Assembly: GCF_001468135.1 (NCBI RefSeq)
Contig: NZ_LNYU01000081.1
Span: 62,001 to 126,000 of the forward strand
DNA: 64,000 nucleotides
Direction: 5' to 3'
From: Legionella santicrucis
GTDB taxonomy: Bacteria; Pseudomonadota; Gammaproteobacteria; Legionellales; Legionellaceae
Below, piece by piece: positions 35,220 through 45,265 of this stretch (positions within the stretch are counted from its first letter, which is position 1; each line of letters begins with the position of its first letter). The position numbers and the translations under genes were made by a program. The notes under the pieces were generated by a model. That model was given only the letters and a program-made list of their open reading frames with translations. It was not told the origin of the DNA and did no database searches.

Positions 35220-36144
35220 CAGTTTTTTTTAATCCTTCGACAGAACTCACAGGAGGGTTCCAACCCAATTGTAATTTTATCTTATTACTGTTTATTTCTA
35301 AAGATGAAAACAAACGTGTATTAAGATTTTGCATACCCAAAAGTTGAAAAATACATCTCATAAAAGGAACAGGAAAAGGGATTAACCACACCCTTGTGTT
35401 CATCTCTTTAGCAATAAGGCGCATCAAATGCGGCATAGAAAATGAATTATCATCTGCTACTAAATAGGTTTGGTTCGCAGCGGCAGGATGAGTTACTACT
35501 AGACACAAAGCAGAGACTAAGTTCTCTATATAGATAAAATGACGCTTATTTTGGACACTCGCAAAAGGTAACGGTATTCCTTTTCTGACAAGCTGCAACA
35601 TTTTCAAAAAATTGGCTTTAACCCCAGGACCATAAATTAAAGGTGGTCTAACAATAACTACTTGCATGGATGAATTTTGACTAATTTCCTGTAGATGTTG
35701 TTCTGCATATAACTTACTTTGTCCATAAGGATCCTCGGGAGCAGCCTTAGTTTCTTCAGAAAAAGGTGCTCCTTCTAAAGTTAGCTCTCCATTGACTTTA
35801 ATAGAGCTTAAAAATATAAACCGCTTAACCTGATGCTTAGCTGCTTGCTCAGCAAGATTTTTTGTAGCAATAGTATTGATTTTGTAATACTCATCGAGTG
35901 CTGATTTTGACTTTTCCTTCATGATATGAACTCTTGCTGCCAAATGAATGACAACGTCAACTCCTATAAGAGCCTGACTCCAGTCTGTTTCGAGTTCTAA
36001 TCGCTTCATGATGACTTGTTCGGCATTAAGCCAATCTACCTTTTTAGATACAACACATCGCACCTTATGACCTAATTGGATAAGTGCGGGAACTAATTTT
36101 TTTCCTACAAATCCAGTTGCACCAGTAATTAATATTTTTGACAT
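35188..36144 (-). CDS. NAD-dependent sugar epimerase/dehydratase (extended SDR)
   Basis: A 318-residue extended short-chain dehydrogenase. The Rossmann glycine motif is ITGATGFVGKKLVPAL, followed by VVIHLAARVHI, FLSSIKVNGE with the catalytic Ser, and DPYGQSKLYAEQ with the Y-x-x-x-K pair; VRPPLIYGPGVKANF is typical of UDP-sugar epimerases, and the C-terminus holds the substrate domain. It probably makes the nucleotide sugar used by the downstream transferase; which sugar is unclear. A similar two-gene pair occurs at O-antigen loci of other gammaproteobacteria. Confidence 0.87.
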   Translation of the reverse strand: MSKILITGATGFVGKKLVPALIQLGHKVRCVVSKKVDWLNAEQVIMKRLELETDWSQALIGVDVVIHLAARVHIMKEKSKSALDEYYKINTIATKNLAEQAAKHQVKRFIFLSSIKVNGELTLEGAPFSEETKAAPEDPYGQSKLYAEQHLQEISQNSSMQVVIVRPPLIYGPGVKANFLKMLQLVRKGIPLPFASVQNKRHFIYIENLVSALCLVVTHPAAANQTYLVADDNSFSMPHLMRLIAKEMNTRVWLIPFPVPFMRCIFQLLGMQNLNTRLFSSLEINSNKIKLQLGWNPPVSSVEGLKKTVAWYQSEFNS

Positions 36145-36283
36145 AATTCAACCTGAAAACTAATTTAAGGCTATGATAACAAAGATTTACAACAAATTAA
36201 GAGAAATTTCCTAAATCATCTGTCGCCAATTTCCCTAATTTAGAGATATACTAACCAAACCCTTTTTTAAATTGGAATTTTGC

Positions 36284-37102
36284 ATGTCCTTAAAGGCCAT
36301 GTATAACGACATCGCTGAAAACTACGTAATAGCCAATCGCTTTGGAGCGATTAGCCAGAGCCATCAAACAGCCATAGAACAAATGAAGCATTTTTGTTTG
36401 GGGGTAAAACCTCATTATAAAGTTCTTGATTTAGGTGTTGGTGATGGTACATTTCTCAAAAAACTCCAACTAATTATGCCTCGAGCAGAATTTACAGGAA
36501 TTGATGTTTCTTCGGAAATGTTAAAGCGTGCTCAAGAGGCATTATCGTTGATCACAATTGAAGGCAGCGCTGCACAAGCAAACAAGTTTTTGCCACCCCA
36601 CAGCCAAGACTTGATTCTAGCGCATTTTATTAATGCTTATATTCCAATTAAAGTATTATTTAATGAAGCCAAATTACTAACTCGGGCTAATGGTCATTTT
36701 TCAATGATCACAACTACTTATGATTCATTCCCCGTCGCTCAACAATGTCTGGCAGAGTTTATTAGTAAGGGCTCCATTTTAAGTAGTGTTGTTGGACACT
36801 ATTACAAATCTATTGTAAAAAATACAACCGTTGCAGCAAATAATGATGAATTAATGCTTGCATTCCGACAGAATCAATTCGAAGTGATTGCCCATCAGCG
36901 TCTGGAAATACCTATAACTCTAAATACAATTGATGAATTAGCACATTTTGGTATCGAAGGAACATGGTTTCTCAATACATTATCCATTCGTATGCTGCCA
37001 AAAACATTTTTAATTCAACGACTTAAACGACTATTTAGTAAAATTTTTACTTTTCCCTATCATGATACTCATATAATTGATGTTGTTCTTGCCAGAAAAT
37101 GA
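36284..37102 (+). CDS. Class I SAM-dependent methyltransferase
   Basis: A soluble 272-residue methyltransferase. SAM-binding motif I is YKVLDLGVGDGTFLKKLQ, motif II AEFTGIDVSSEMLKRAQEAL, and a later region SQDLILAHFINAY. The substrate is unknown. The start is ATG 36284; an upstream TTG at 36272 is unlikely. It is divergent from the epimerase, with 140 bp between, and 39 bp ahead of the POT transporter, so the two may form an operon. Confidence 0.8.
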   Translation: MSLKAMYNDIAENYVIANRFGAISQSHQTAIEQMKHFCLGVKPHYKVLDLGVGDGTFLKKLQLIMPRAEFTGIDVSSEMLKRAQEALSLITIEGSAAQANKFLPPHSQDLILAHFINAYIPIKVLFNEAKLLTRANGHFSMITTTYDSFPVAQQCLAEFISKGSILSSVVGHYYKSIVKNTTVAANNDELMLAFRQNQFEVIAHQRLEIPITLNTIDELAHFGIEGTWFLNTLSIRMLPKTFLIQRLKRLFSKIFTFPYHDTHIIDVVLARK

Positions 37103-37141
37103 TAACCTGATAATTATCTTTTATAGGATGAGGTTCGAGCA

Positions 37142-38644
37142 ATGATTTCTCAAGAGGTGAAAAATTACTTGCCTGAATTGGCCCTGCGACAAAAACAAAC
37201 TAATAACATCATATTTATTACCTTTTGGAGTCAGTTTTCTGTATACGCCCTTAATACCATATTAGTCCTATTTTTAACCCGCCCAGTGTGGTCCCAAGGT
37301 TTGGGTTACAGCCAAGCCAAAGCCTATGCTTTTATCGGTGTAGCTCATGCAATGGGTTATTTGATGCCTATGTTGGGTGGATATATGGCAGATACCGTGA
37401 TTGGAATTAGGCGGTCTATTCTACTTGGTAGCATCATGTTGGCCACAGCCTATCTACTCGTTATGCTTAGTGGATATACTGTAAGTTCTCTTGGAGATAC
37501 CTTTTTTATTGCTGCATATGCCTTTATACCTGCTACTAATTCACTCTTAATGGGGACCGCTTCCAGTATGGTTTCTCATATTTATTCAGATGATGCGATT
37601 AAAGCAAAATCAGCGATGACCTATTATTACATTGCGATTAATGTGGGGGCATTATTAGCTACTTTAATTGCCCCACTGCTTCTTGAAAGTCGTTATGGAC
37701 CTCTTTCAATCCTTACTATAGCATTTATAGGTAAATCAATTGCTGCTCTAAATTTTGCCAATCGTTACTCTATTTATAAAAATGTTATTTGGGGTAAAGA
37801 TCAATCTAAATTCTCAAGAAAAGGCATATTGCATTTAACAGCCTATATAGTCGCTATATATTTGCTGACGTTGTATGCCTACTCACATGTCTATTTAGCA
37901 AGTGCCATCATTGGATTTGGCTGTGTTCTCGGGATTGCATGGTTTTTAAAAAAAACATTATCACTCAAGGGAGTTGTACGTCATAAGCAATTAATTGCCC
38001 TCTTACTGATTGTGGAGGCAGTAGTATTTTTTGTCATTTATAACCAAATGAATAGTACTCTAATTTTATTTGCTGCAAACAATTCAGATCATAATCTGTT
38101 TGGTTTAACTGTTTCTCCTGCCCATTATCAAATACTTAACCCTTTGCTTATTTTGGCAATTGGTAGCCAACTTCCTCGCTTTTATAAGCTATTTCCGCGC
38201 TTCACGATTTCGTACCAATTTGCATCAGGGACTTTGCTTTCAGGTATTGCGCTTTTAGTGATGGCTTTTGCTGCTTATGAGTCACATACCGGAATCATTA
38301 ATGGCAATTACATTGCACTCACTTATATTCTTATCTCCATAGCAGAGCTATGGGTCAGTGCTATTGGATTAAGCATGGTAGGTTTATATTGTGATCAAAA
38401 CTCCATCGCTTTTGCTATGGGAGTTTGGTATCTTGCGAGTTCTTTAGCCCATACTATATCAGGTAGAATCGCTGCTTGGGTTGCAATTCCCAACACCGTT
38501 CACTCCGCTCTAGAAAGCCTACCCTATTATAAAAACTATTATTTAGTTTTAGGCATTAGCGCAATGGGATTAGGAGCAATAATGTATTTTTGCGCCTATT
38601 TTTTACAAAAGAAAATGAGAAAAAGAGGCATTATTTTAAGTTAA
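37142..38644 (+). CDS. POT-family proton-coupled peptide transporter
   Basis: A 500-residue inner-membrane protein with about 12-14 helices. It shows ITFWSQFSVYALNTILVLFL (E-x-x-E-R region of POT helix 1 is altered here to FWSQFSVYA), GGYMADTVIGIRRSILLGSIML (typical A/G-D-x-x-x-G-x-x-x loop), and the motif YYYIAINVGALLATL, which is close to the PTR2 signature F-Y-x-x-I-N-x-G-S-L. It imports di- or tripeptides with protons. The missing ExxER is atypical; substrate choice may differ. A peptide or amino-acid importer suits an amino-acid-dependent intracellular bacterium. Confidence 0.8.
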   Translation: MISQEVKNYLPELALRQKQTNNIIFITFWSQFSVYALNTILVLFLTRPVWSQGLGYSQAKAYAFIGVAHAMGYLMPMLGGYMADTVIGIRRSILLGSIMLATAYLLVMLSGYTVSSLGDTFFIAAYAFIPATNSLLMGTASSMVSHIYSDDAIKAKSAMTYYYIAINVGALLATLIAPLLLESRYGPLSILTIAFIGKSIAALNFANRYSIYKNVIWGKDQSKFSRKGILHLTAYIVAIYLLTLYAYSHVYLASAIIGFGCVLGIAWFLKKTLSLKGVVRHKQLIALLLIVEAVVFFVIYNQMNSTLILFAANNSDHNLFGLTVSPAHYQILNPLLILAIGSQLPRFYKLFPRFTISYQFASGTLLSGIALLVMAFAAYESHTGIINGNYIALTYILISIAELWVSAIGLSMVGLYCDQNSIAFAMGVWYLASSLAHTISGRIAAWVAIPNTVHSALESLPYYKNYYLVLGISAMGLGAIMYFCAYFLQKKMRKRGIILS

Positions 38645-38650
38645 TCTCCA

Positions 38651-39640
38651 TTAATTATCCAAACCTAAATTATCTTGCTTAAATATTCTATCAGCACGAT
38701 AACTTGAGCGAACTAAAGGACCAGAAGCTACTTCGAAAAAACCTTTCTGTAAGCCAATCTGTCTTAACTCCGCAAAAAGTTCAGGAGTTACATAACGAGC
38801 AATGGGTAAATGATTTTTTGTGGGTTGTAAATATTGTCCTAGAGTAAGAATATCTACATGATGCGCACGTAAATCATCCATTGCTTGTACAATTTCTTCA
38901 TCGCTTTCACCCAAGCCTAACATCAAACTCGTTTTAGTTAATACATCAGGTCGATAACGTTTGGCAAATGAAAGCACATTCAATGTTTGCATATAACCGG
39001 CTCTATTATCGCGCACAGGATGAGTCAAGCGCTCTACTGTTTCTACATTTTGTGCAAATACATCAACACCACTATCCAATAATAAAGCAATATCTTGTTC
39101 CACTCCTTGAAAATCTGGGGTCAACGCCTCCACTTTAGTTTTTGGAGAACGTTTTTTTATAGCGCGTATTGTTTGCGCGTAATGATTAGCACCACCATCA
39201 GGTAAATCATCTCGATTTACTGAAGTTAAAACTACATAGTCAAGATTCATTAAAGCAACGGTATTTGCCGTATTTTCAGGCTCATGTGGATCTAACCAAC
39301 CATGTGGGTTTCCGGTATCTACAGAGCAAAAACGACATGCGCGAGTACATACAGCCCCCATTAACATAATTGTTGCAGTTCCATGCGACCAACACTCAGC
39401 TATATTGGGACATTTGGCTTCCTCACAAACAGTAGCCAAACGGTGTTTTTGGACCTGATCTTTTACTTGGTTATAAGCAGGAGTAATTTGATTCACTACA
39501 CGTAACCATTTGGGCTTAGGTAAACGCTCATAAGCTTGTCCAGTAGATTTTACACCATCCTTAATTGCTGTTACGCCATGAGGTGTTTGATATTTTTGTC
39601 CACTTTCAACAACAACGGGAATATTAATGGGCTTACTCAT
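38651..39640 (-). CDS. lipA: Lipoyl synthase
   Basis: A radical-SAM enzyme that inserts two sulfurs into octanoyl-lipoyl domains. Auxiliary cluster cysteines are in [13 protein letters not shown], the radical-SAM triad in [15 protein letters not shown], followed by [16 protein letters not shown] and the C-terminal RSSYRAD Ser that binds the auxiliary cluster. Length 329 is normal. It is convergent with the POT transporter, with 6 bp between stops. Confidence 0.97.
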   Translation of the reverse strand: MSKPINIPVVVESGQKYQTPHGVTAIKDGVKSTGQAYERLPKPKWLRVVNQITPAYNQVKDQVQKHRLATVCEEAKCPNIAECWSHGTATIMLMGAVCTRACRFCSVDTGNPHGWLDPHEPENTANTVALMNLDYVVLTSVNRDDLPDGGANHYAQTIRAIKKRSPKTKVEALTPDFQGVEQDIALLLDSGVDVFAQNVETVERLTHPVRDNRAGYMQTLNVLSFAKRYRPDVLTKTSLMLGLGESDEEIVQAMDDLRAHHVDILTLGQYLQPTKNHLPIARYVTPELFAELRQIGLQKGFFEVASGPLVRSSYRADRIFKQDNLGLDN

Positions 39641-39798
39641 GCTTTCACCTAAAAATAAAAGTGTTATTTAACACAATTTCACCTAACTACATCAGATGCA
39701 TTAATCTGCATACGAATATGACTTGTCCTAAGATTTTAAACTGTGGCAAATACGTACAAAACAAAGAATGTTGATAATCCCAAATCATCAAAATAAGA

Positions 39799-40959
39799 TC
39801 AAGTCAAATTTATAAAGAAGCCACAAACAGCTAAAATAAACAAAGTCAATAAAGAGAGTGTGAAATTAGACAATATGAAAGGATATACAATGAAACACAC
39901 GGCAATGGCAATCAAAAACAATAAACCCACGCTGGCTAATTTAGTCTTTAATAAAGCAAAATGTTTTATCTTTAATAAAGACAAATAGATGCATAAAATT
40001 ACTATTAAAGGAAGTATGTACATCCCATGATAAAGCAATTGATATAAATTGATTTGCCAATTAGAAAAATGTTGATTATTTAACCATTGTTCAAAAATAG
40101 TAGCCCAGTTCATAATACAAGTTTGTTGATATGTCGTAATTATTAGGCCTACAAAAAACGCCAATAAAAAATACAAGGCATTATTTGATTGTTTTTTGTA
40201 ATGCTGTATTACAAAATAAATCGTCACTAACCCTAATAATATGGTAGGAATACGTAACCATGGTAGTAACGCAAAATAAGCACCGGTATATGCTTGTTGA
40301 AAATAATGAACAAGCATTACTGAAGAAATAAATAATAAACTGGCAATAATTTTTTTCTTTCGCTGTTCAACGATTAAAAGAAAAGCAAGAAATCCTGAAA
40401 TGCCAAAAAAAGCACAAGGATTAAAGGAGTCCATAAAAGCTATTGTAAGAGTGTAACGTAATGCTGATGGCTTTTCTATCATTCCACTAGTAAATTGATT
40501 CGCATTGGCCCAATGTCTCAATGTATTTACTGTTGCTTTTGTTAAACTTCCTTTATTTTCAATCTGGTGTTTGCAATATTGAATCGCATCAAGTAAATCT
40601 TTTCCGGTAGTTTTAGCGGAATCAAAACCTACCCAACGCGAATCGCAAAAATAGATTGAAGGAACCGAAAAATCATCCATTTGTTGTGCATTTAATAATT
40701 GACCAAAACGAATGAGTGCATTTTTATCCTGATTAATAAAGTTACGTTGAATATGGAGATCAGGAGAGCTCTTTTCCAATTCACGGAAAAATGCATCTGC
40801 TTTTTGACAATGAGGGCAAGTAGATGAGAGAAACATTTCTACATTTATAACAACCTTGTTATCAGCACTCTTAGAATACCACGAAGGTGATAAATCAGCT
40901 GCCGAAACATGAGCACAAATTATAAAGAAAGCGAACAACAATCTAAATAATATTTTCAT
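39799..40959 (-). CDS. Thioredoxin-like domain fused to a polytopic membrane domain (DsbD/CcdA-like)
   Basis: An exported or membrane-inserted thiol redox protein of about 386 residues. From ATG 40959 it has a signal peptide ending HVSA, then a thioredoxin/glutaredoxin-like domain with the active-site motif CPHCQKAD (C-x-x-C), DFSVPSIYF (cis-Pro) and another Cys pair region. The rest has about seven helices; DSFNPCAFFGISGFLAFL resembles the redox Cys motif of CcdA/DsbD, and TYQQTCIMNW gives a second membrane cysteine. So it may carry electrons across the membrane to a periplasmic partner. The fusion order (soluble domain first) differs from DsbD; exact role unknown. Confidence 0.65.
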   Translation of the reverse strand: MKILFRLLFAFFIICAHVSAADLSPSWYSKSADNKVVINVEMFLSSTCPHCQKADAFFRELEKSSPDLHIQRNFINQDKNALIRFGQLLNAQQMDDFSVPSIYFCDSRWVGFDSAKTTGKDLLDAIQYCKHQIENKGSLTKATVNTLRHWANANQFTSGMIEKPSALRYTLTIAFMDSFNPCAFFGISGFLAFLLIVEQRKKKIIASLLFISSVMLVHYFQQAYTGAYFALLPWLRIPTILLGLVTIYFVIQHYKKQSNNALYFLLAFFVGLIITTYQQTCIMNWATIFEQWLNNQHFSNWQINLYQLLYHGMYILPLIVILCIYLSLLKIKHFALLKTKLASVGLLFLIAIAVCFIVYPFILSNFTLSLLTLFILAVCGFFINLT

Positions 40960-41013
40960 AAAGGTTGCATGCAATAAAAATAAAAGTACTATAGCATTCT
41001 TAAATAAACTCTG

Positions 41014-41454
41014 CTAATAGGTATGAATATAATTTTCGAGTTGTTCTATAACTCTAGCCTTATCTTCTAATAAATGATAAAGCAAATCCCCAATTGATAA
41101 AATAGCAATAAATTCATTATTTTCATCGCGAATTAACACATGTCTTCTTTTTGTTGCAGTTATAACTTGCATCGCTTTTTCTATATGATCGTTAGGACTT
41201 AGAATCGCTACTTCCTTATATACTACATCCGCAACTTTTGCTGTTTCCAAATTAATACATCTATGCAAACAAGATCGGACTATGTCTCGCTCACCCACGA
41301 TGCCAATGAGTTGATTTTCATTATCAACCACAACCAAGGCTCCTATATCCATCTCTGACATTAAATTAATACATTTTTTTATAGAGTCTTCAGGATGAAT
41401 ATAAATAATCTTACGTCTTGGTGTAGGCAAGGCATTATGAATTAGGTCAGCCAT
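41014..41454 (-). CDS. Protein with two CBS domains
   Basis: A 146-residue protein made of a CBS pair: domain 1 IIYIHPEDSIKKCINLMSEMDIGALVVVD, domain 2 VAILSPNDHIEKAMQVITATKRRHVLI. CBS pairs bind adenosine nucleotides and act as energy sensors. Start ATG 41454 because GGAG lies 6 bp ahead (an ATG at 41466 is inside that region). Target unknown; it may sense nucleotides for a partner encoded elsewhere. Confidence 0.85.
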   Translation of the reverse strand: MADLIHNALPTPRRKIIYIHPEDSIKKCINLMSEMDIGALVVVDNENQLIGIVGERDIVRSCLHRCINLETAKVADVVYKEVAILSPNDHIEKAMQVITATKRRHVLIRDENNEFIAILSIGDLLYHLLEDKARVIEQLENYIHTY

Positions 41455-41518
41455 TTTATTCTCCATTTGAATATACTTAACCTTTTTTAAATATAGTACA
41501 AATGGAGCGCATAAAATC

Positions 41519-41842
41519 TTATGGACGAATAATAATATTATTTTCTACAGCACGAACACCAGGAACTTGGCGAGCAATCTGTTCTGCTACATCGCTTTGG
41601 CGAATTTTTTTAACATAGCCCGATAAAACAACAACATCTTGTCGTGTTTGGACATGTACGCGCGCAATTGCAGGATCATCACTACGCATTAAAGCCTCTT
41701 GTACTGTTTGAGCCAAATTAGCACTTGGGGTAACTAAAGGTGCCAAAGGACTAAACAGGTTATCAGTAGCTCGATTGGACTGACAACCAGCTAATAAAAA
41801 TAGAAAAAAAACTACGAGTACATTTAGTAAATATTTATACAT
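41519..41842 (-). CDS. BON-domain lipoprotein
   Basis: A lipoprotein of about 107 residues. Signal peptide followed by the lipobox LLAGC, then a spacer and a BON domain (ALMRSDDPAIARVHVQTRQDVVVLSGYVKKIRQSDVAEQIARQVPGV), which binds phospholipid in OsmY and DolP-like proteins. Start ATG 41842 (second of ATGATG) gives the best spacing to GGAG. It lies upstream of the CBS gene on the same strand and may be cotranscribed. Confidence 0.85.
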   Translation of the reverse strand: MYKYLLNVLVVFFLFLLAGCQSNRATDNLFSPLAPLVTPSANLAQTVQEALMRSDDPAIARVHVQTRQDVVVLSGYVKKIRQSDVAEQIARQVPGVRAVENNIIIRP

Positions 41843-42000
41843 CATCTCTCCAACTCTATATGAATTCAAGCAGCTAAAAGAGCCACTTTCTCTAACCTAT
41901 ATCCTAAACGAATAGTATGTACTTTAACTGATTAATATACAAATAAAAATCGTATCACTGCTATACTATTTTTAAAAATAATAGGGTAAGACTAAAAGCC

Positions 42001-43788
42001 ATGAAAAAAACAACGCAACCTATTTCTTCAAAAAATAAATCAAAATTAAAAATTGGCAATGCCCCCAAAAAAACAACAATACATCCGTATAAAAAAGATC
42101 CTCGAAAGAATGATATTTTTGATTTCATCAATAAATATTACCAAGCGAATTTAGGCAAATTTACCGCGAGCATTAGTCCTGCTTCTACGGCTACTTCTTA
42201 TTTTTCATGGGGAGCACAACTAGCGCAAGCTCCAGGTACACTTTTGAAACTTAGCCTCTACCCTCTTCTGCATTTTTCTGATCTAATCAATAATCTTTCT
42301 AATTATGATACCCCTGGAAATGGCAAAGACGTTCGATTTCATACAGAAAATTGGAGCATGTATCCTTGGCGGTTGTGGGCAGAGCTATTCCTGCAAATGG
42401 AGGATTGGAGTTTAAAATCGGCTAACGAAATTCCTGGGTTAAATGCCCCCAATAAACGTATTGTTTCATTTAGAACTAAACAGTTTCTCGATGCATTATC
42501 ACCCTCAAATTTTATTTTGACGAATCCTGATCTGTTCCAAGAAACAGTAAATTCAAATGGAAAAAACTTAATTCGTGGGACACAGTTGGCTGTCCAGGAT
42601 ATTATTGAAAAATTAACGGGAACTCCTCCGAAAGGAGTTGAAAACTTCATCCCAGGTAAACAAGTTGCAATCACTAAAGGTAAGGTGATTTATAAAAATC
42701 ATTTAATCGAACTGATTCAATACGAAGCACAAACAAAAAAAGTGTATAAAGAGCCCTTGTTAATATTACCCGCATGGATCATGAAATATTACATTCTTGA
42801 TCTTCTTCCCGAAAACTCTTTAGTGAATTGGTTAACGCAGCAAGGGCACACTGTGTTTATTATTTCCTGGTTAAATCCAAACTCTGAAGATAGAGACATT
42901 GGAATTGATGACTACTACAGACTTGGATCTATGGTTGCAATCAATAAAATATCTACTCTATTTCCTAAAACAAAAATTCATTTAATGGGATATTGCCTAG
43001 GTGGTACTTTAGCAATGATTACAGCAGCCGCAATGGCAAGTGATAATGATGACCGCCTTAAAAGCCTTACCCTTCTTGCTGCTCAAGGGGATTTTGTTGA
43101 TGCAGGAGAGCTATTACTTTTCATTAATAATAGCCAAGTCTCATTTCTAGAAAATGTAATGTGGGAAAAAGGATATTTAGATACTAAACAAATGGCTGGC
43201 AGCTTTCAAATGCTCCGCTCTTACGATCTCATTTGGTCTAAGATGGTACAAGATTACATGCATGGCACACAAAGAGGAATGATTCCATTGCTCGCTTGGA
43301 ATGCTGACGCAACACGCATGCCCTATAAAATGCATAGCGAATATCTCGAAAAACTATTTCTTAATAATGACTTTGCCGAAGGACGATTTACTGTTGAGGA
43401 AAAAAATATAGCTGCTGAAAGTATTAACCTCCCTTCTTTTGCAGTCAGTACCGAAAAAGATCATGTGAGTCCTTGGGAGTCAGTGTATAAAATCCATTTG
43501 ATGATCAAAGGAGATATCACTTTCGTACTCACTAATGGAGGACATAATGCTGGGATTATTAGTGAACCTGGACATAAAGGACGTAGTTATTTTATTCGGG
43601 AACAGAAAAAGGAAGAACCCTATATGTCTTCTAAAAATTGGCTGCAAGTAGCAGAAAACAAAACCGGTTCATGGTGGTTAGAGTGGCACCGGTGGTTAGT
43701 AAAACACTCACACTCAGCCCAAGTTAAGCCTCCTAAGCTTGATAAGAAACTACCAGATGCTCCTGGGACGTATGTGTTACAAAAATAG
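42001..43788 (+). CDS. phaC: Class I polyhydroxyalkanoate synthase
   Basis: Polymerises hydroxyacyl-CoA into polyhydroxyalkanoate, the carbon store Legionella lays down before transmission. 595 residues. The lipase-like box with catalytic Cys is GYCLGGTLAM (Cys near residue 332); the catalytic Asp and His lie in STEKDHVSPWES and NGGHNAGI. N-terminal PhaC domain includes RFHTENWSMYPWRLW, and the C-terminus ends LPDAPGTYVLQK. The N-terminal Lys-rich tail is longer than in most. Monocistronic. Confidence 0.93.
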   Translation: MKKTTQPISSKNKSKLKIGNAPKKTTIHPYKKDPRKNDIFDFINKYYQANLGKFTASISPASTATSYFSWGAQLAQAPGTLLKLSLYPLLHFSDLINNLSNYDTPGNGKDVRFHTENWSMYPWRLWAELFLQMEDWSLKSANEIPGLNAPNKRIVSFRTKQFLDALSPSNFILTNPDLFQETVNSNGKNLIRGTQLAVQDIIEKLTGTPPKGVENFIPGKQVAITKGKVIYKNHLIELIQYEAQTKKVYKEPLLILPAWIMKYYILDLLPENSLVNWLTQQGHTVFIISWLNPNSEDRDIGIDDYYRLGSMVAINKISTLFPKTKIHLMGYCLGGTLAMITAAAMASDNDDRLKSLTLLAAQGDFVDAGELLLFINNSQVSFLENVMWEKGYLDTKQMAGSFQMLRSYDLIWSKMVQDYMHGTQRGMIPLLAWNADATRMPYKMHSEYLEKLFLNNDFAEGRFTVEEKNIAAESINLPSFAVSTEKDHVSPWESVYKIHLMIKGDITFVLTNGGHNAGIISEPGHKGRSYFIREQKKEEPYMSSKNWLQVAENKTGSWWLEWHRWLVKHSHSAQVKPPKLDKKLPDAPGTYVLQK

Positions 43789-43896
43789 GATTATTACATA
43801 ACGATTTCCTATAGTATCTGCTAGAATGGACATTGGTAAGTTTTACAATTTCGGCACGTTGAGTGACTCAACAATGCCCATATGAGAAGACAAAAC

Positions 43897-44787
43897 ATGG
43901 ACAAGGATTATTACAAAATAATGGGGGTTAACGAAGATGCCTCAGAAAAGGACATCAAAATGGCATATCGAAAACTTGCCCGTAAATACCATCCAGATAT
44001 AAGTAAAGAACCCGATGCTGAAGAACATTTTAAAGAAATGGGCGAAGCGTATGAAGTACTAAAAGATCCTGCAAAAAGATCAGAATACGATAAGTACCGA
44101 AAGAATAAAGACTTTAATCAAAACGCACAATATACTCATTGGCGACCTGAGGAATCGGAGCAATTTTACAGCAGTCATATAAACGAGGATTTATTCGAAT
44201 CATTATTTGGTCATTCTCGCTATCGCCAACAACCTATGACAGGCCAAGACTATCACGGAAAAATCACCCTTAGTCTCGAAGAAGCATTTACGGGAACAAT
44301 AAAAAACATACAGATCCCCACGGAACACAATTCACAAACCAATATGCAATCTCTAAAAGTTAAAATTCCTGCTGGAGTAAAATCGGGCCAACAGATCCGA
44401 TTAGCAGGACAAGGTGCACCAGGAGTACATGGAGGACCTCGTGGCGACATCTACCTATCTGTGTACGTTGAAAAACACTCTCTTTTTGATGTAATAGATA
44501 GCGACATCTACCTCACACTTCCAATTACTCCTTGGGAAGCTGCTTTAGGAACAACAGTAGTAGTTCCAACACTAGGAGGAAAAATTGACTTAAAAATTCC
44601 ACCTGGATCACAAGGAGGACAAAAGTTAAGACTCAAAAATCGTGGTTTACCAGGCACAACACCTGGACACCAATACGTACTTTTAAAAATTATTACTCCG
44701 CCAGCAACCACGGAAGCAGCAACTGAATTTTACAAAAAAATGGCTGAAGTGATGCCTTTTAATCCACGAGCGAAGATGGGAGTATAA
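43897..44787 (+). CDS. cbpA: Curved DNA-binding protein CbpA (DnaJ family)
   Basis: A DnaJ-type co-chaperone and nucleoid protein. J domain [36 protein letters not shown] with the HPD triad, a Gly/Phe-poor linker, and two C-terminal substrate-binding domains ([50 protein letters not shown]). No zinc finger, so it is CbpA and not DnaJ. Start ATG 43897; an upstream in-frame ATG at 43882 adds 5 odd residues. A perfect dyad TTGAGT-G-ACTCAA lies just ahead at about 43859-43871. Followed 3 bp later by cbpM. Confidence 0.93.
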   Translation: MDKDYYKIMGVNEDASEKDIKMAYRKLARKYHPDISKEPDAEEHFKEMGEAYEVLKDPAKRSEYDKYRKNKDFNQNAQYTHWRPEESEQFYSSHINEDLFESLFGHSRYRQQPMTGQDYHGKITLSLEEAFTGTIKNIQIPTEHNSQTNMQSLKVKIPAGVKSGQQIRLAGQGAPGVHGGPRGDIYLSVYVEKHSLFDVIDSDIYLTLPITPWEAALGTTVVVPTLGGKIDLKIPPGSQGGQKLRLKNRGLPGTTPGHQYVLLKIITPPATTEAATEFYKKMAEVMPFNPRAKMGV

Positions 44788-44789
44788 GC

Positions 44790-45104
44790 ATGAAGCAAAG
44801 TAATACTGTAGTAGGTGTGCTTATTGAAGAAACAACCAATATTTCATTTAATGAAGTCTGTATCAAGTATCAGATCCCTAAAGAATTATTACTTGAAATG
44901 GTTGAATATGGTATATTTTCAAGCTCCCCCCACGCATCAGAACAACTTCAATTAAATCAAAAAGATTTACGAAAAATTGAATCTGCGTTTCGTCTCCATC
45001 ATGATTTAGGGGTTAATCTACCCGGAGTGGCTGTTGTGTTAGAATTATTAGAAAAAATAGATCTATTAACTGATGAACTCAATGTTTTACGCAAACACAT
45101 TTAA
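44790..45104 (+). CDS. cbpM: Chaperone modulator CbpM
   Basis: A 104-residue MerR-like helical protein that binds the CbpA J domain and blocks its activity. Sequence VVGVLIEETTNISFNEVCIKYQIPKELLLEMVEYGIF and HDLGVNLPGVAVVLELLEKIDLL fit the family. It follows cbpA by 2 bp, the usual operon order. Confidence 0.93.
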   Translation: MKQSNTVVGVLIEETTNISFNEVCIKYQIPKELLLEMVEYGIFSSSPHASEQLQLNQKDLRKIESAFRLHHDLGVNLPGVAVVLELLEKIDLLTDELNVLRKHI

Positions 45105-45133
45105 TTTCATTATTTTCACAAAATTGCTTACAA

Positions 45134-45166
45134 GTCCTCAAGATTAATCTCTGAGGACCATTTTTT
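45134..45166 (+). terminator. Terminator of cbpA-cbpM
   Basis: GTCCTCA (45134-45140) pairs with TGAGGAC (45152-45158), with the loop AGATTAATCT itself palindromic, then CA and TTTTTT (45161-45166). Confidence 0.85.
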
Positions 45167-45265
45167 ATAGTGAGTAAAGTTAATAAATTCCTTCAAGCAG
45201 ATATTGCTCCACATTGCAATATAGTAATACAATAAGTAAAGGATACTATTAATTAAGCGAAACTT

